A stretch of DNA of 49,114 nt from Lachnospiraceae bacterium (GTDB taxonomy: Bacteria; Bacillota; Clostridia; Lachnospirales; Lachnospiraceae). The translations under genes and the position numbers were made by a program. Of the stretch, positions 48,772 to 49,114 are shown in pieces; position 1 is the first letter of the stretch; each line of letters opens with the position of its first letter. The DNA is taken from assembly GCA_017436305.1 (NCBI GenBank), contig JAFSDJ010000101.1, positions 1 to 49,114 of the forward strand, read 5' to 3'. A model generated the notes under the pieces. It searched no databases. It worked only from the letters and a program-made list of their open reading frames with translations, and was not told the DNA's origin.

Positions 48772-49114
48772 CTACAGTAAATGCACTTTCTTCGCCACAT
48801 TTACTAATAGCCCACCCTTTGGAAATCTTCTAAGCTCCGGCTCTGTAATGGCACCGATTTTAATAGCCACCACAAAATAAATAACAGCTCCTATGCCAAT
48901 TGACACAACCAGACAGACTGCATTGATTTTAATAAGATAATAAAGTCCTTTGTAAATATAGTGGGCAACTACACCCATAACTGCTGCTGCCAAAAATGGA
49001 AGCAGAAAGCTTTTTACATATCTTTGTTTATAACCTAAGCATCTCTTTAAGGATAACCCATTTAAAAAGCACATAAAGAAAGAATAAATAATCATAGATG
49101 TTGCCAGGGCATAC
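48772..49114 (-). CDS. MurJ/SpoVB-type polysaccharide flippase, C-terminal part (partial)
   Basis: The frame is open to the window edge, so only the C-terminal ~113 residues are seen. They form two to three membrane segments (FLLPFLAAAVMGVVAHYIY, AVCLVVSIGIGAVIYFVVAI). The motif LNGLSLKRCLGYKQRYVKSF and the tail LRRFPKGGLLVNVAKK match the C-terminus of MOP-superfamily flippases such as SpoVB/MurJ and oligosaccharide flippases. These move lipid-linked sugars across the membrane. SpoVB-like is favoured by the LALATSMIIYSFFMCFLNG context; a polysaccharide-export flippase is an alternative. Confidence 0.75.
   Translation of the reverse strand, partial: YALATSMIIYSFFMCFLNGLSLKRCLGYKQRYVKSFLLPFLAAAVMGVVAHYIYKGLYYLIKINAVCLVVSIGIGAVIYFVVAIKIGAITEPELRRFPKGGLLVNVAKKVHLL

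Overview
The window looks like chromosome of a low-GC, flagellated Lachnospiraceae-type clostridium. This is inferred from gene content and not from a 16S match, because only the 5' edge of the 16S gene is present. Supporting signs are T-box leaders on tyrS and trpBA, a monoderm-type Tad/Flp pilus operon, BofA/YaaL sporulation-type genes, a two-subunit fumarase, and small clostridial families such as DUF6472. Nearly every gene is on the minus strand, so operons read from high to low coordinates.

Layout. 1-619: start of an rRNA operon with two tandem promoters, preceded by tRNA-Ser(GCT) with its own promoter and terminator. 700-1130: wreck of a plsC-type acyltransferase gene. 1225-2851: fumarase alpha and beta subunits with a promoter. 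3002-3109: a 35-aa protein. 3293-5583: tyrS with a T-box leader plus a hypothetical gene. 5688-10601: housekeeping and membrane genes (hypothetical, TraX-like, DtxR-like regulator, HIT protein, flavodoxin-SCP2 fusion, rhomboid). 10660-21073: an apparently complete Tad pilus operon (prepilin peptidase, TadZ, TadA, TadB, TadC, Flp pilin, DUF5702, TadE, second prepilin peptidase, TadE, FHA protein).

21137-28733: a sulfate-activation and sulfotransfer locus. In transcription order it holds a PAPS-type sulfotransferase, a two-component system, CysD, a CysN-CysC fusion and a two-domain CHR-family transporter. It parallels rhizobial NodH/NodP/NodQ and is the best candidate for an undescribed system here: dedicated sulfonation of an unknown acceptor, with a possible regulated terminator between the sensor kinase and cysD.

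28748-34164: bofA, yaaL, and the flagellin locus (fliS, flagellin, and a 1028-aa DUF6240-like protein just upstream of flagellin). 34372-40381: glgB behind a 1327-aa TPR/repeat/AAA-like protein with a coding 18-bp tandem repeat. 40388-42473: rsmA and tatD, separated by 355 bp of repeat-rich DNA. 42491-43970: tRNA-Lys(CTT) followed by an accessory pocket with a DUF6472 gene, a broken membrane-protein gene, and two tiny genes in near-identical promoter/terminator cassettes. 43962-46208: an MBL-fold hydrolase and an ABC exporter. 46239-48673: trpBA with a Trp T-box and a dyad at the start site; TrpA carries substitutions at both catalytic acids. 48772-49114: C-terminal end of a MurJ/SpoVB-type flippase.

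Gene calls rest on recognised motifs, ORF structure and ribosome-binding sites. No database search was run.
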